In this document: piece after piece, positions 8,568 through 17,181 of the stretch
Numbering within the stretch: position 1 is the stretch's first letter
Layout: each line of letters starts with the position of its first letter
Program-made: the position numbers and the translations under genes
The notes under the pieces: model-generated
The model's input: only the letters and a program-made list of their open reading frames with translations
Told to the model about the DNA's origin: nothing
Database searches by the model: none
IMG/VR virus record: IMGVR_UViG_3300008120_007163
Coordinates: 1 to 46,055 of that record
Origin: a virus
Strand: one strand, 5' to 3'
DNA: 46,055 bases

Positions 8568-8834
8568 ATGATAGACACTTTTTTAGATTCGTTAGGATGG
8601 GTATCGACTGTTCTAATCCTATGCGGATACTATTTCAATTCAGTCGATAAGAGAAAAACTGCATTTGTTACATGGATAGTCGGAGACTTAGGATGGGTCG
8701 TATACGATGTATTCATCATGAACTGGAGTCACATGGTTCTTAGTTTTGTAATTATCGTACTGAATTTGTACGGTATGTATGTTGGAGATTATTTTAAAAC
8801 AGATAAAACAGATTCTGATGTCGTTGGAAATTAG
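8568..8834 (+). CDS. small integral membrane protein (PnuC/PQ-loop-like)
   Basis: The 88-residue protein has three hydrophobic segments at about 7-22, 32-50 and 56-75, with KRK on a short loop. The pattern FVTWIVGDLGWVVYD followed by a hydrophobic helix and LNLYGMY resembles the repeat unit of PnuC or SWEET-like transporters. This is a fold resemblance only; the substrate is unknown. It starts one base after the previous stop. Confidence 0.55.
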   Translation: MIDTFLDSLGWVSTVLILCGYYFNSVDKRKTAFVTWIVGDLGWVVYDVFIMNWSHMVLSFVIIVLNLYGMYVGDYFKTDKTDSDVVGN

Positions 8835-8841
8835 TAGAAAC

Positions 8842-9201
8842 ATGTCATTACGCGAGTATACGAGTCTTACAGGTCGTACAAACGCACCATTGAATAAACC
8901 TTACTCCGACCTCACATCACTGCACATGGTGATGGGAATGGCAACCGAAGTAGGCGAACTTACCGATCAATTTAAAAAGAATTTAGCATATGACAAACCG
9001 ATCGACTGGTTCAATGTCGAAGAAGAATTGGGAGATCTTTTATGGTACATTTCCGAGTTTTGCAATGCGAATAAGATCGATCTGACACATGTATTGGCTA
9101 AAAATATTGCGAAGTTACGTGCAAGGTATCCTGAGAAATTCACAACCGATAACGCAATCAATAGAAATTTAGATGCTGAACGTGAAATGCTTGAAGGATA
9201 A
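8842..9201 (+). CDS. MazG-like NTP pyrophosphohydrolase
   Basis: This is an all-alpha NTP pyrophosphatase, expected to hydrolyse (d)NTPs, possibly including non-canonical ones, or to affect host alarmone levels. The metal-binding motifs are present: EVGE with E36/E39, and EEELGD with E61/E62 and D65. I chose ATG 8842 because it follows the previous stop at 8834; an in-frame ATG at 8818 would add eight residues inside the upstream gene. About 119 residues is normal for single-domain MazG-like proteins. A promoter for the next gene begins one base after its stop. Confidence 0.82.
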   Translation: MSLREYTSLTGRTNAPLNKPYSDLTSLHMVMGMATEVGELTDQFKKNLAYDKPIDWFNVEEELGDLLWYISEFCNANKIDLTHVLAKNIAKLRARYPEKFTTDNAINRNLDAEREMLEG

Positions 9202-9233
9202 TTTGGAATTCTCAAATATTTTTCGTATGTTTG
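9202..9233 (+). promoter_or_regulatory. Bacteroidota-type promoter P3
   Basis: TTTGGAATTCTCAAA begins at 9202 and TATGTTTG lies at 9226-9233, a TAnnTTTG match with the usual 20-base spacer. It drives denV at 9253 and probably the folE-aminotransferase-queC-dpdA-polymerase run behind it. Confidence 0.75.
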
Positions 9234-9252
9234 TGCATACAAAATTTATAAT

Positions 9253-9726
9253 ATGGCAAGAGTGAATGTTGGTGTCAATCCTATGTTTCTATCAGACCAG
9301 CACTTAATTGCAGAATCTGTAGAGATCACAATGATAACAGGCAGTTTTCGTAAGAACGAGTATCGTATAGTTTCAGAGATACCTAAACAATTTTCATTAG
9401 GTAAAGGTCACATGAACTTTTTCAAAGACAAGTTATTGTATCTTAAAGATAGACTCGATTCAGTCAACACTGAGATGAAACGCAGAGGTTTTAATGCGAC
9501 AACTCAAATCGACAATGTGATTACAGAGGCACCTAAAAAGTATCTGAATAACTGGAAACCATCGTATAAAGATTCAGTAGATATACGTCTACGAATTGCA
9601 TCAAGATTGCACACACGAACCAACGGTAAACCTGGTCAAGGGTTTTATCGGTATAGTCGTGTAGCCATTCCAAATATCGACAATTTTTCACGTAACGTTA
9701 TAAAATCAAAATTGCACTATGTTTAA
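9253..9726 (+). CDS. denV: pyrimidine-dimer DNA glycosylase, T4 DenV type
   Basis: This UV repair enzyme cleaves the glycosyl bond at pyrimidine dimers and nicks the abasic site. The N-terminus [20 protein letters not shown] aligns with T4 endonuclease V, including DQHLIAE and the catalytic glutamate at residue 24 (VEI). [12 protein letters not shown] and KRRGFN near 57-80 also match. T4 uses the amino group of Thr2 for the Schiff base; here residue 2 is alanine, which still provides a free amine once Met is removed. Its last eight bases overlap folE. Confidence 0.85.
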   Translation: MARVNVGVNPMFLSDQHLIAESVEITMITGSFRKNEYRIVSEIPKQFSLGKGHMNFFKDKLLYLKDRLDSVNTEMKRRGFNATTQIDNVITEAPKKYLNNWKPSYKDSVDIRLRIASRLHTRTNGKPGQGFYRYSRVAIPNIDNFSRNVIKSKLHYV

Positions 9727-10351
9727 TGACAAAATGTTAAAATACGCAAATAGCAATGTTCCGTTCACTGAGGATGAACGTAAATCGATGATCGACGATG
9801 CTGCAAAGGCATACGAGGTATTTATGGACACATTGCGTATCGATTGGCGAAATGACCCGAATAGTTCAGATACACCAAGACGTGTAGCAAAATCATTTAT
9901 CAACGATTTGGCTGAAGGGTGTTATACGAATGCACCGAATATTACAGCATTCGATAATGTAGATTGTTATGATGGCATGGTATTTCAAGGTAATATCGAT
10001 GTCAAATCGATCTGTTCACATCATCACTTACCGTTTGTAGGTAGAGCGCATGTCGCATATTTACCAGGTGATAAGGTAATTGGGTTATCGAAATTGAATC
10101 GTATTGTTGAATGGTTTGCACGAAGACCACAGGTACAAGAGAATCTTACAATGCAAATACATAACTATATCGATTCGGTTTGTGGTGGAAATAAAGGGGT
10201 TGCTGTTGTCATTGAAGCGAATCATATGTGCGCATGTATCAGAGGGGTACGTCACGATTCTACAATGATGACGAGTAAACTAAGCGGTGCGTTTCTCAAC
10301 ACACATGAAGTACGAGACGAGTTTTATTCATTTATAAATAGGTTGAAGTAA
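9719..10351 (+). CDS. folE: GTP cyclohydrolase I
   Basis: FolE turns GTP into dihydroneopterin triphosphate, the first step of 7-deazaguanine synthesis. The zinc site is visible as C99 with H102 in [10 protein letters not shown] and C171 in [29 protein letters not shown] (122-141) is the family signature. At 210 residues it is full length. It overlaps denV by eight bases and the aminotransferase by one base, so the genes are translationally coupled. In this context it supplies the deazaguanine pathway rather than folate. Confidence 0.93.
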   Translation: MFNDKMLKYANSNVPFTEDERKSMIDDAAKAYEVFMDTLRIDWRNDPNSSDTPRRVAKSFINDLAEGCYTNAPNITAFDNVDCYDGMVFQGNIDVKSICSHHHLPFVGRAHVAYLPGDKVIGLSKLNRIVEWFARRPQVQENLTMQIHNYIDSVCGGNKGVAVVIEANHMCACIRGVRHDSTMMTSKLSGAFLNTHEVRDEFYSFINRLK

Positions 10352-11337
10352 TGAAAGATCTATTCAGTCCTGGTCCAGTGAATTCAAGGTGGTATATCGA
10401 AATCGACTTCCATCACAGATCGAAACAATTTCATAATCTATATGAGGACAAATGCGATCTAATTCGTGATTCGTATTTCAGTATGGATGATGCGGACTAC
10501 GATGTGATTCTTACACAAGGGTCTGGTACGTCGGCAATTGAAACTGCGGTTAACGGATTAACGGCTTTTAGAAATGTATTAATACTTTCAAACGGTACAT
10601 TTTCAGAAAGGATAGTTGATATGTGTACACGTGTAAGTCGCAATGCAAATATAACTGTCGCTACAAATGAAACCGATGCGATGCGTAAACTGGAGACCGG
10701 CAAATTCGAAGTATTCATTTGTGTTTGTTTTGAAACGAGTGTATCGAAGAAAAATAAGATTGATGCACTGATTGAAGAATGTAATAGGATCGGTGTTATA
10801 AGTATCGTCGACATGGTATCTGCCTTAGGATTTTACGATCCTACACCGGCATCGGTAATCTGTTCAAGTACTGCGAAAATATTACGTGGTTTACCAGCAC
10901 TTGGAATATTGGCGTATCGTAAAGAAATTGAAAAACTGATAGATGGTTCGACTGGATTCTATTTGAATTTTAGAAGATACATCGATTCGAAACGTAATAG
11001 AGAAACACCTCACACTACAATGTTACCTCAAATTTTGAGTATCGATGCGAACAATTTCTGTACAAAGGAACAGATCGAAGAAAATTGTGCAGCGATAAAA
11101 GATAACGGTGCATATCAATTTTTAGGTGAACGAGTTGCACCTGTATTGACATTTGCATTTAACGACAAACGAGTGATGCGGAATGTAATCGACGAAATTC
11201 AGAAACATGATATTAACATATACTATAATTCAGTGTATATGAAAGATAAATTTCAGATCGGTATGTTTAATCATGCAGTTGAAAAATACGAAAATCTAAA
11301 CAAGATAATACAAAAAGCATGCAACAAAAAATATTGA
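10351..11337 (+). CDS. class V (PhnW-like) PLP-dependent aminotransferase
   Basis: The fold signatures are the N-terminal SPGPVN (6-11), the phosphate-binding TQGSGTSA (55-62), D154 in IVDMVSALG that contacts the PLP ring, and the PLP lysine K176 in SSTAKILRGLPALG. That last motif resembles the SxxKxxxGxPG pattern of 2-aminoethylphosphonate and serine-glyoxylate type aminotransferases. At 328 residues it is slightly short. It overlaps folE by one base and queC by 19, so it is embedded in the deazaguanine operon. Its substrate cannot be read from sequence; by context it may add an amino group to a 7-deazaguanine intermediate or side chain. Confidence 0.8.
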   Translation: MKDLFSPGPVNSRWYIEIDFHHRSKQFHNLYEDKCDLIRDSYFSMDDADYDVILTQGSGTSAIETAVNGLTAFRNVLILSNGTFSERIVDMCTRVSRNANITVATNETDAMRKLETGKFEVFICVCFETSVSKKNKIDALIEECNRIGVISIVDMVSALGFYDPTPASVICSSTAKILRGLPALGILAYRKEIEKLIDGSTGFYLNFRRYIDSKRNRETPHTTMLPQILSIDANNFCTKEQIEENCAAIKDNGAYQFLGERVAPVLTFAFNDKRVMRNVIDEIQKHDINIYYNSVYMKDKFQIGMFNHAVEKYENLNKIIQKACNKKY

Positions 11338-11960
11338 TCGAAATATCAGGAGGTGCAGATAGTATGTTAGCTGCATTGAAAGCAATCGACAAGTACGGAA
11401 CTGGTTGTGAATATCATGGCGTGTTTCTTAACTACGGTCAAGTGCCACTTAATATAGAATGGAAAAAGGCCCGTGCATTTTGCGATCGTATGGGAATAAC
11501 ATTGCATGAGATTGTATCACGTGGACTGTTTACGACAGGTACAGTCAATGGTGAGCATAATGTCGGTGAGGTTTCAGATGTGTATACACCTTTACGTAAT
11601 TTAGTAATAGGTGCAATTGCAGCATCTCTTGCAGAACGTTTAGGTGCATCTGTAATTGTATCAGGCAGTAAAACATTGAATCTTGACGGTACGCCTTGGT
11701 CGTTTACTGATTCGACATTAGGATTCTATTTACATATGGATGCGATGCTGAACTATTTGACGCACGGTAAAATAAAAACAGATCCTATACTAATGGAAAA
11801 CCGTAATACAAAGATGACAAAATGGGAAGTATACGATGAATTGAAAGCATACGGGTTTACCATAGATGATATGTGGAACTGCTTCAATTCAGACACAGAA
11901 AAGTGCGGACACTGTAATAATTGTAAAACATTAAATGAATATATAAATGCAAGATCGTAG
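11319..11960 (+). CDS. queC: 7-cyano-7-deazaguanine synthase QueC
   Basis: QueC uses ATP and ammonia to convert 7-carboxy-7-deazaguanine to the amide and then the nitrile preQ0. The PP-loop is SGGADS at 10-15, and the zinc site is C188, C196, C199 and C202 (CGHCNNC). At 213 residues it is a normal single-domain QueC with no fused amidotransferase. It overlaps the aminotransferase by 19 bases and dpdA by 14. The product could be inserted into DNA by DpdA. Confidence 0.9.
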   Translation: MQQKILIEISGGADSMLAALKAIDKYGTGCEYHGVFLNYGQVPLNIEWKKARAFCDRMGITLHEIVSRGLFTTGTVNGEHNVGEVSDVYTPLRNLVIGAIAASLAERLGASVIVSGSKTLNLDGTPWSFTDSTLGFYLHMDAMLNYLTHGKIKTDPILMENRNTKMTKWEVYDELKAYGFTIDDMWNCFNSDTEKCGHCNNCKTLNEYINARS

Positions 11961-12669
11961 TTTATTTTATTTTCCTGCTTGTAGTGCAGGACCTATTGCG
12001 GCAGCAATGAAAAAAGATCAGTGGACGCCGAACCGTAAATTGTCGTTCAGATACTATTCAGATGAGTATCCTGAGGAATATCGTATACCTGCATATCTCA
12101 CAACAGCCGGACACTGTTATAAAACTGAAAACTATATCGAAGCATTCGGTTTTCCTAAAAGTAGTACGATATTCGGTGACTCTGGTGGTTTTCAGATCGC
12201 CATGGGTAAACTGCAATACACAGACGAATTACGTCACAGAATTTTTAGATGGTTGGAGGACAATTCAACAATAGCTGCAAATTTAGATATACCACCCAAA
12301 GTAACTAAGTCGGGCCACTTCGATGAATGTTTGGATATTAGTTACAATAATTTCAAATACTTCGAACAGAACCAAACTGGTAAGGTCAAGTTTCTAAACG
12401 TTCTTCAAGGTTTGACCGAACAGAAATATTCTGCATGGTATAATAAGGTAAAGGGTTTTGAATTTAATGGATGGGCCATAGGTGTTGCTCAACGTACTGC
12501 ACCGTTGTATCAAATCTTAGCATCGACAGTTGTACTGATGGAAGGTAAAGAACACGAAAATAAAAACAACGAGTGGATTTCAAGCGAAATTCGGTGGCAT
12601 GTTTATACCAAGAGGATGGAACTGGCAAGTCATACACGTTCCAAGAGACATCACACTGAAAGGTGGTAA
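11947..12669 (+). CDS. dpdA: DpdA-type 7-deazaguanine DNA transglycosylase, N-terminal frame
   Basis: This TGT-fold enzyme exchanges guanine in DNA for a 7-deazaguanine base. The barrel motifs are visible: D78 in FGDSGGFQ, D114 in NLDIPP, VLQGLTEQKYSAWY near 152-165, and GWAIGV near 176. The frame then runs into unrelated sequence after about ENKNNEWI (near 12576) and stops at 12669. The family resumes in the +1 frame at about 12580. The second catalytic aspartate expected after GWAIG is not seen in either frame, so a segment may be missing as well as the frame shifted. It overlaps queC by 14 bases. Confidence 0.8.
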   Translation: MQDRSLFYFPACSAGPIAAAMKKDQWTPNRKLSFRYYSDEYPEEYRIPAYLTTAGHCYKTENYIEAFGFPKSSTIFGDSGGFQIAMGKLQYTDELRHRIFRWLEDNSTIAANLDIPPKVTKSGHFDECLDISYNNFKYFEQNQTGKVKFLNVLQGLTEQKYSAWYNKVKGFEFNGWAIGVAQRTAPLYQILASTVVLMEGKEHENKNNEWISSEIRWHVYTKRMELASHTRSKRHHTERW

Positions 12670-13033
12670 GATCGACTATTCACAAGGTGGTATATTTCCT
12701 CCAGTGAATAATAAAATCGGTGAGATCTTACGTGAGGAATATAAAGATACCGATATTATCGGTCAGTTCAAGTCAGAAGCATATGCTGCAATTGTACTCT
12801 ACAATCTGTCGGTATTCAAAGATACTCAGGAATTACTACACAATTTGGTTAGATGTGATGACTATTTCCAAGAACAAATCTTACCAAAAGATATTTTTAG
12901 AAACCTTAAACTGATCGATAAGATTATAAAATCTGACAATCCAAGAAAAGAGTTTCAACGAATGTTACCTAATTTATCTCAACAACGTCCTGTTGGTTCA
13001 ACGACAGCCGGTCAACACACATTTTTCGTATAA
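12599..13033 (+). CDS. dpdA: DpdA-type transglycosylase, C-terminal frame
   Basis: This frame is open from 12539 and has its first ATG at 12599; residues just upstream (FQAKFGG) already look like protein rather than random translation. It begins MFIPRGWNWQVIHVPRDI and ends with a helical domain (SEAYAAIVLYNLSVF, LLHNLVRCDDYF). It is best read as the C-terminal part of DpdA displaced by +1. Whether translation starts independently at 12599, the ribosome shifts frame, or the gene is broken cannot be decided here. Its last base overlaps the polymerase ATG. Confidence 0.65.
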   Translation: MFIPRGWNWQVIHVPRDITLKGGKIDYSQGGIFPPVNNKIGEILREEYKDTDIIGQFKSEAYAAIVLYNLSVFKDTQELLHNLVRCDDYFQEQILPKDIFRNLKLIDKIIKSDNPRKEFQRMLPNLSQQRPVGSTTAGQHTFFV

Positions 13034-15651
13034 TGTATAGATCGATATATTATGATGAACGGAAAGAGAAGATACATTTGTGGGGCGATGGTGAACACAA
13101 CGATGTAGGTTACACGGTTCATGATTATGAACCTTATGCGTATATGATTGACCGTGATGGTGATTCAATTACTATCGATGGTTATCGATGTAAAAAGGTG
13201 AAAGACTGGTCAGATGATTCAATTAAAATGGGCCTTGTATACGAGCATAACGTATCACCTGCAACAAGATTCCTTATTGATCGTTATGCAGATTCAGATG
13301 AGGTGTCGAAAGATACTAAAATACTATACATCGACATAGAGGTTGCCAAAGAAGAAAAGTACAGTACACCAGAAGATGCAGACAATACAGTCACTGCGAT
13401 AACCTATTTCGCCACCGGAGATCCTCACTATACATGTTTATTGTTAGATACGCATAGAGACGCACAGGAATACATGACAACGATCGATATAAATGGTGCA
13501 TCGGTTACTGCTAAAATCAAGACATATAAAAACGAACGTGATGTGTTGATGTCGTTCATGAACGCATATCAAAAAGTCGGTCACAATATAATCACTGGTT
13601 GGAACGTAGAGTTTTTCGATATGCCGTATTTGTATAATCGAATTGTAAAAATATTCGGTTACGATGTTGCGAACTCGTTAAGTCCTGATGCTAAACTTGT
13701 AAAAAAGAAATTCACAAACAGTGGTGAACTGATATCGATTGCAGGTGTTACGGTGCTTGACTATTTGAATCTCTATAAAAAATTCACATATATCGAACAA
13801 TCGAATTACCGTTTGAATACAATTGCGAAGTTCGAATTGGGGCGTGGTAAGGTAGAATACGAGGGCGATTTGGACCATTTGTATAATACCGATATTGTGA
13901 AGTTTGCCGAGTATAATATTGTAGACGTCGAATTGGTTGTAGCATTGGAAAACAAATTAGAACTGATTATGACTGCGTTAGGTCTATGTCATAAAGGACA
14001 TTGCGCACACCAGGATATTCAGTTCACAAGCGCATATTTGGATGGCGCAGCCCTTACGTATTGTAGGCGTAACGGATTAATCGCTTCGGCAAATAAATCA
14101 CAACGTGAAGACCAAGCACAAGGAGCCTTTGTTAAACAACCTACACCAGGACTATACAAATGGGTGTATGATTTGGACCTAACGTCACTGTATCCGATGA
14201 ATATGATTACCTTGAATATTTCACCGGAAACAAAATATTGTAAGATACATGGTTGGGACGAAGAGGAATATGTTAAGGGTACAGAACGCACGTATCGATT
14301 AGAGTTTTATCGTGACAACACAGTCACTGGCGAATTCGACGATTTCTTTAAAGTGAAAAAAACGACTGAGACTGAAATTGTCGGATCTGCTGCACTGAAA
14401 CAGTATCTTATCGATAACAATCTATCAGTAGCATCGAACGGTGTCACATACACATTAGAGAAAGATGGCGTAATACCTGCAATTCTAAAAGTATGGTTCG
14501 ACGATAGAAAAAGATTCAAGGATCTACGTAAAGAGGCAGAACGCGATGGCGACATGAAACTTGCCGCATATTACGATCGTAAGCAGTTAATTACAAAAAT
14601 CTTGCTTAACTCGTTTTATGGTGTATTGTTACTGCCGTCATTTAGATTCTATGATAAGGCAAATGGTGAAGCGGTTACGTTAACTGGGCAGTCGGTTATT
14701 CAGTGGGCAACGAGAGCAGCCGATTTCTTTTACAACAAAGAATTAGGAACAACGGACAAGTCGTATTGTATATACACCGATACGGATTCGATATTCGAAC
14801 CTCTTGAACCGTTGTTTGTTCACCGCCACGGCGTAATGGAATCTTATACTGATGATGAAATTGTTGCGAAATCGAAAGACATAATAAATGATGTGCAGAC
14901 ATTTGTTAACGGTTCGTATTCAGCATACGCAAAACGGTATCATAATGTCGATACTCATAGATGGGATATTAAGCAAGAGCTGATTGCGAAACGTGCATTT
15001 TGGGTAGGTGCGATTAGTACAAAAACCAAACAGTTCGAAGGTGTAAAGAAACGTTATGCACAATGGATCGTCGACAAGGAAGGCCATCGAGTTGACCATA
15101 TGGATGTGAAAGGGTTAGATGTAGTGCGTTCAAGTTTCCCTGAAAAGTTCAGATCATTCATGGATGAGATATTGCGTGATATATTACACGACGCCGATAA
15201 AGAATCGATGAATGAAAAGGTGCGTAAATTCAAATCGAAATTGAATTCGGTCGAAATACACGAACTGATGTTGCCGACCGGTGTAAAAGATGTAGAAAAA
15301 TGGCATACTGGAATATTTGGTAAACGCCAAAAAGGTACTCCTGTACACGTAAAGGCCGCAATGAATTATAACGATTTATTAGATTTAGATAAGAATTACA
15401 CAATACCTCATATACAGGACGGTGAAAAAATCTTGTGGGGCTATCTAAAACAGAACAAGTATAATTTCGACACGATGGCATTGAAAGGTTTTGAAGATCC
15501 TAAAAATATACGAGACTTTGTCCATGCACACATCGACAGAGATGCGATATTTGAAAGCGTGTTGAAAACAAAACTAACGAATTTCTGGTTAAGTTTAGGA
15601 TGGGGTGAAATTGTTCTCAACGATCTGTCAAATAAATTTTTTAAATTTTAG
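13033..15651 (+). CDS. 43: DNA polymerase, family B (T4 gp43 type)
   Basis: This is the replicative polymerase with proofreading. The exonuclease motifs appear in order: YIDIEVAKEE with D101/E103, then GWNVEFFDMPYL near residue 193. The polymerase motifs are DLTSLYPMNM near 380, KILLNSFYG near 520 and YTDTDS near 581. At 872 residues it is close to T4 gp43 and shows no gap. Its ATG overlaps the dpdA stop by one base, so the modification genes and the polymerase share a transcript. It is followed by promoter P4. Confidence 0.95.
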   Translation: MYRSIYYDERKEKIHLWGDGEHNDVGYTVHDYEPYAYMIDRDGDSITIDGYRCKKVKDWSDDSIKMGLVYEHNVSPATRFLIDRYADSDEVSKDTKILYIDIEVAKEEKYSTPEDADNTVTAITYFATGDPHYTCLLLDTHRDAQEYMTTIDINGASVTAKIKTYKNERDVLMSFMNAYQKVGHNIITGWNVEFFDMPYLYNRIVKIFGYDVANSLSPDAKLVKKKFTNSGELISIAGVTVLDYLNLYKKFTYIEQSNYRLNTIAKFELGRGKVEYEGDLDHLYNTDIVKFAEYNIVDVELVVALENKLELIMTALGLCHKGHCAHQDIQFTSAYLDGAALTYCRRNGLIASANKSQREDQAQGAFVKQPTPGLYKWVYDLDLTSLYPMNMITLNISPETKYCKIHGWDEEEYVKGTERTYRLEFYRDNTVTGEFDDFFKVKKTTETEIVGSAALKQYLIDNNLSVASNGVTYTLEKDGVIPAILKVWFDDRKRFKDLRKEAERDGDMKLAAYYDRKQLITKILLNSFYGVLLLPSFRFYDKANGEAVTLTGQSVIQWATRAADFFYNKELGTTDKSYCIYTDTDSIFEPLEPLFVHRHGVMESYTDDEIVAKSKDIINDVQTFVNGSYSAYAKRYHNVDTHRWDIKQELIAKRAFWVGAISTKTKQFEGVKKRYAQWIVDKEGHRVDHMDVKGLDVVRSSFPEKFRSFMDEILRDILHDADKESMNEKVRKFKSKLNSVEIHELMLPTGVKDVEKWHTGIFGKRQKGTPVHVKAAMNYNDLLDLDKNYTIPHIQDGEKILWGYLKQNKYNFDTMALKGFEDPKNIRDFVHAHIDRDAIFESVLKTKLTNFWLSLGWGEIVLNDLSNKFFKF

Positions 15652-15659
15652 TGAAAATA

Positions 15660-15691
15660 TTTGGTTATCTTAAAAAAAATACGTATATTGG
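15660..15691 (+). promoter_or_regulatory. Bacteroidota-type promoter P4
   Basis: TTTGG at 15660 and TATATTGG at 15684-15691 have the usual 20-base spacer; the second element has one mismatch to TAnnTTTG. It lies 15 bases before the sliding-clamp ATG at 15707. Confidence 0.65.
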
Positions 15692-15706
15692 TTTAAATTA
15701 AATTTT

Positions 15707-16447
15707 ATGAAAAAGGAAAAGTTAGTAAATTTTATAAGCAAGTATTCATTAGGTGGTCTTTGTAACCAGGTCAGAATCACGTCGAAGGATCGTAAATTAT
15801 TGACAAGTTTTGCAACAGACCAAAAGGATCTATTAGGGTTTGTTGTTGTAAATGATGTCGATGTGAAACATCCTGGTGATACGACTCTTGGCGATGAATT
15901 CGAGTTCGGTGTATTCAACACAACGACAATATCGAAAATATTATCGGCAATGCAAACCGAAGTTGAGGTATCGTTTAATCAAGACTTAGGTAAAGTGGTA
16001 TCAATGGATATAATCGATGACATTATGTCAGGTCAGATAATGTTAGCCGATTTGGATATTATTGAAACACCACCTTCGATAAATCAATTGCCACCTGTTG
16101 ATGTGAAATTGAATGTTAATTCGATAACAATCGATCAGTATATCAAAGCAAAAAACGCATTGCCTGATAGTGAGGTTGTGGCATTTATTCAAGATGGTGA
16201 CGATGTGAATTTAGTAATTAACTATGCAGAGCACAACACCGATAAGATTACATTGGCACTATCAGTCGACTCGATTGACGGATCTATACCTGCAATGAAA
16301 TTCAATTCGAATACGATAAAAGAGATATTTGCAGCGAATAAAGACTGTACGACAGGTAGTATCGAATTAAGTTCACAAGGTCTGATGACAATTAAATTTG
16401 CAGGTGATGGATTCAGTACAAAGTATTTATTAGTAATGATACAATAA
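15707..16447 (+). CDS. 45: sliding clamp, T4 gp45 type
   Basis: The 246-residue product has the strand-helix-strand repeats of a processivity clamp, with FEFGVFNTTTISKIL near 64-78 and a C-terminal end of hydrophobic strands (YLLVMIQ). Its position directly after polymerase and near the clamp loader supports this. The clamp tethers polymerase to DNA and in T4 also activates late promoters. It has its own promoter, as expected for a protein needed in larger amounts than polymerase. Confidence 0.72.
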   Translation: MKKEKLVNFISKYSLGGLCNQVRITSKDRKLLTSFATDQKDLLGFVVVNDVDVKHPGDTTLGDEFEFGVFNTTTISKILSAMQTEVEVSFNQDLGKVVSMDIIDDIMSGQIMLADLDIIETPPSINQLPPVDVKLNVNSITIDQYIKAKNALPDSEVVAFIQDGDDVNLVINYAEHNTDKITLALSVDSIDGSIPAMKFNSNTIKEIFAANKDCTTGSIELSSQGLMTIKFAGDGFSTKYLLVMIQ

Positions 16448-16457
16448 AAAGGAAGTT
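16446..16457 (+). promoter_or_regulatory. AAGGAAGTT leader (possible ribosome binding site)
   Basis: The bases AAAAAGGAAGTT directly precede ATG 16458. The same AAAAGGAAGTT-ATGG string precedes the gene at 19615. Purine-rich sites like this are uncommon among the A/T-rich leaders elsewhere in the window. Confidence 0.4.
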
Positions 16458-17030
16458 ATGGTAGAAACAGGCAAGTACAATGTTTTATATACGAGTGGTG
16501 AAATCGAAACGAGAATCAAATCGATGGCGACACATATAAACTCGTATCATAAAGAAAGCCCACTTAAAAGTACATGGGTATGTGTTTTAGATGGAGGGTA
16601 TCGATTCTTCAGTGATATTACACGATATTTAGCATTCGATGCGCATGTAGACTTTTGTAAAGTTACCTCTTACACTGGTACTGAAAAATCAGGAAACACA
16701 CGATTACAACGTTTCACTGATGCAGACGGCAACGACTTACATATAGAACCTAACCAGCGCATTTATATATTCGACGATATTGCAGATAGTGGTGAGACCG
16801 CAAAACTTATTGCAGAATACTACGAGGCAAACGGCGCACCGGTCGAATTAGTATTATGCACATGTGCAAGACGTAAAACGACACCGGTTGAAGAACTGCG
16901 AAAATATTATTCAGAAGTTTGGAGTTTATTCGAATTAGAAGACGAATGGTTGGTTGGATATGGTATGGATAATCCTCATGGTTATATGCGACAGATTCCG
17001 TCAATACTAAAAATGAAAAACGATGATTGA
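16458..17030 (+). CDS. phosphoribosyltransferase, hypoxanthine/guanine type
   Basis: The PRPP-binding loop IYIFDDIADSGETA (102-115) is diagnostic of type I phosphoribosyltransferases. Near the N-terminus VCVLDGGYRFFSDI (41-54) corresponds to the first loop of HPRT. WLVGYGMDNPHGYMRQIPSI near 164-183 matches the purine-binding tail (VGYGxD) of hypoxanthine-guanine enzymes. It would salvage purine bases, perhaps those released during host DNA breakdown or guanine released by base exchange in DNA; the latter is my inference. Confidence 0.82.
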   Translation: MVETGKYNVLYTSGEIETRIKSMATHINSYHKESPLKSTWVCVLDGGYRFFSDITRYLAFDAHVDFCKVTSYTGTEKSGNTRLQRFTDADGNDLHIEPNQRIYIFDDIADSGETAKLIAEYYEANGAPVELVLCTCARRKTTPVEELRKYYSEVWSLFELEDEWLVGYGMDNPHGYMRQIPSILKMKNDD

Positions 17031-17181
17031 ATTTTTAAGACATGCGACTGGATTATGCGGTGAAGGTCATCCCAATTTACTATTAGGTGCCGGTGGTTTA
17101 GTTGTAGCGTATCGTTATTGTTGGTGTTGGTTACGTATGAAATTCGATTCGAAACACGAGTGTACGCATGACAAAGAATAA
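17023..17181 (+). CDS. small membrane-associated protein, 52 aa
   Basis: ATG 17023 overlaps the phosphoribosyltransferase stop by eight bases, and the stop at 17181 overlaps the next gene by 14. The product begins MIEFLRHATGLCGEGHPNLL and continues with a hydrophobic segment (LLGAGGLVVAYRYCWCWL), then a short polar tail. The GLCGExHPNLL pattern followed by one membrane helix resembles small conserved phage proteins. Function unknown. Confidence 0.6.
   Translation: MIEFLRHATGLCGEGHPNLLLGAGGLVVAYRYCWCWLRMKFDSKHECTHDKE

Noticed and set aside
3793-13033. group I introns or inteins explaining the frame changes in nrdB and dpdA
   Set aside because: Introns and inteins add sequence between exons; here coding sequence is missing and the flanks are directly joined.
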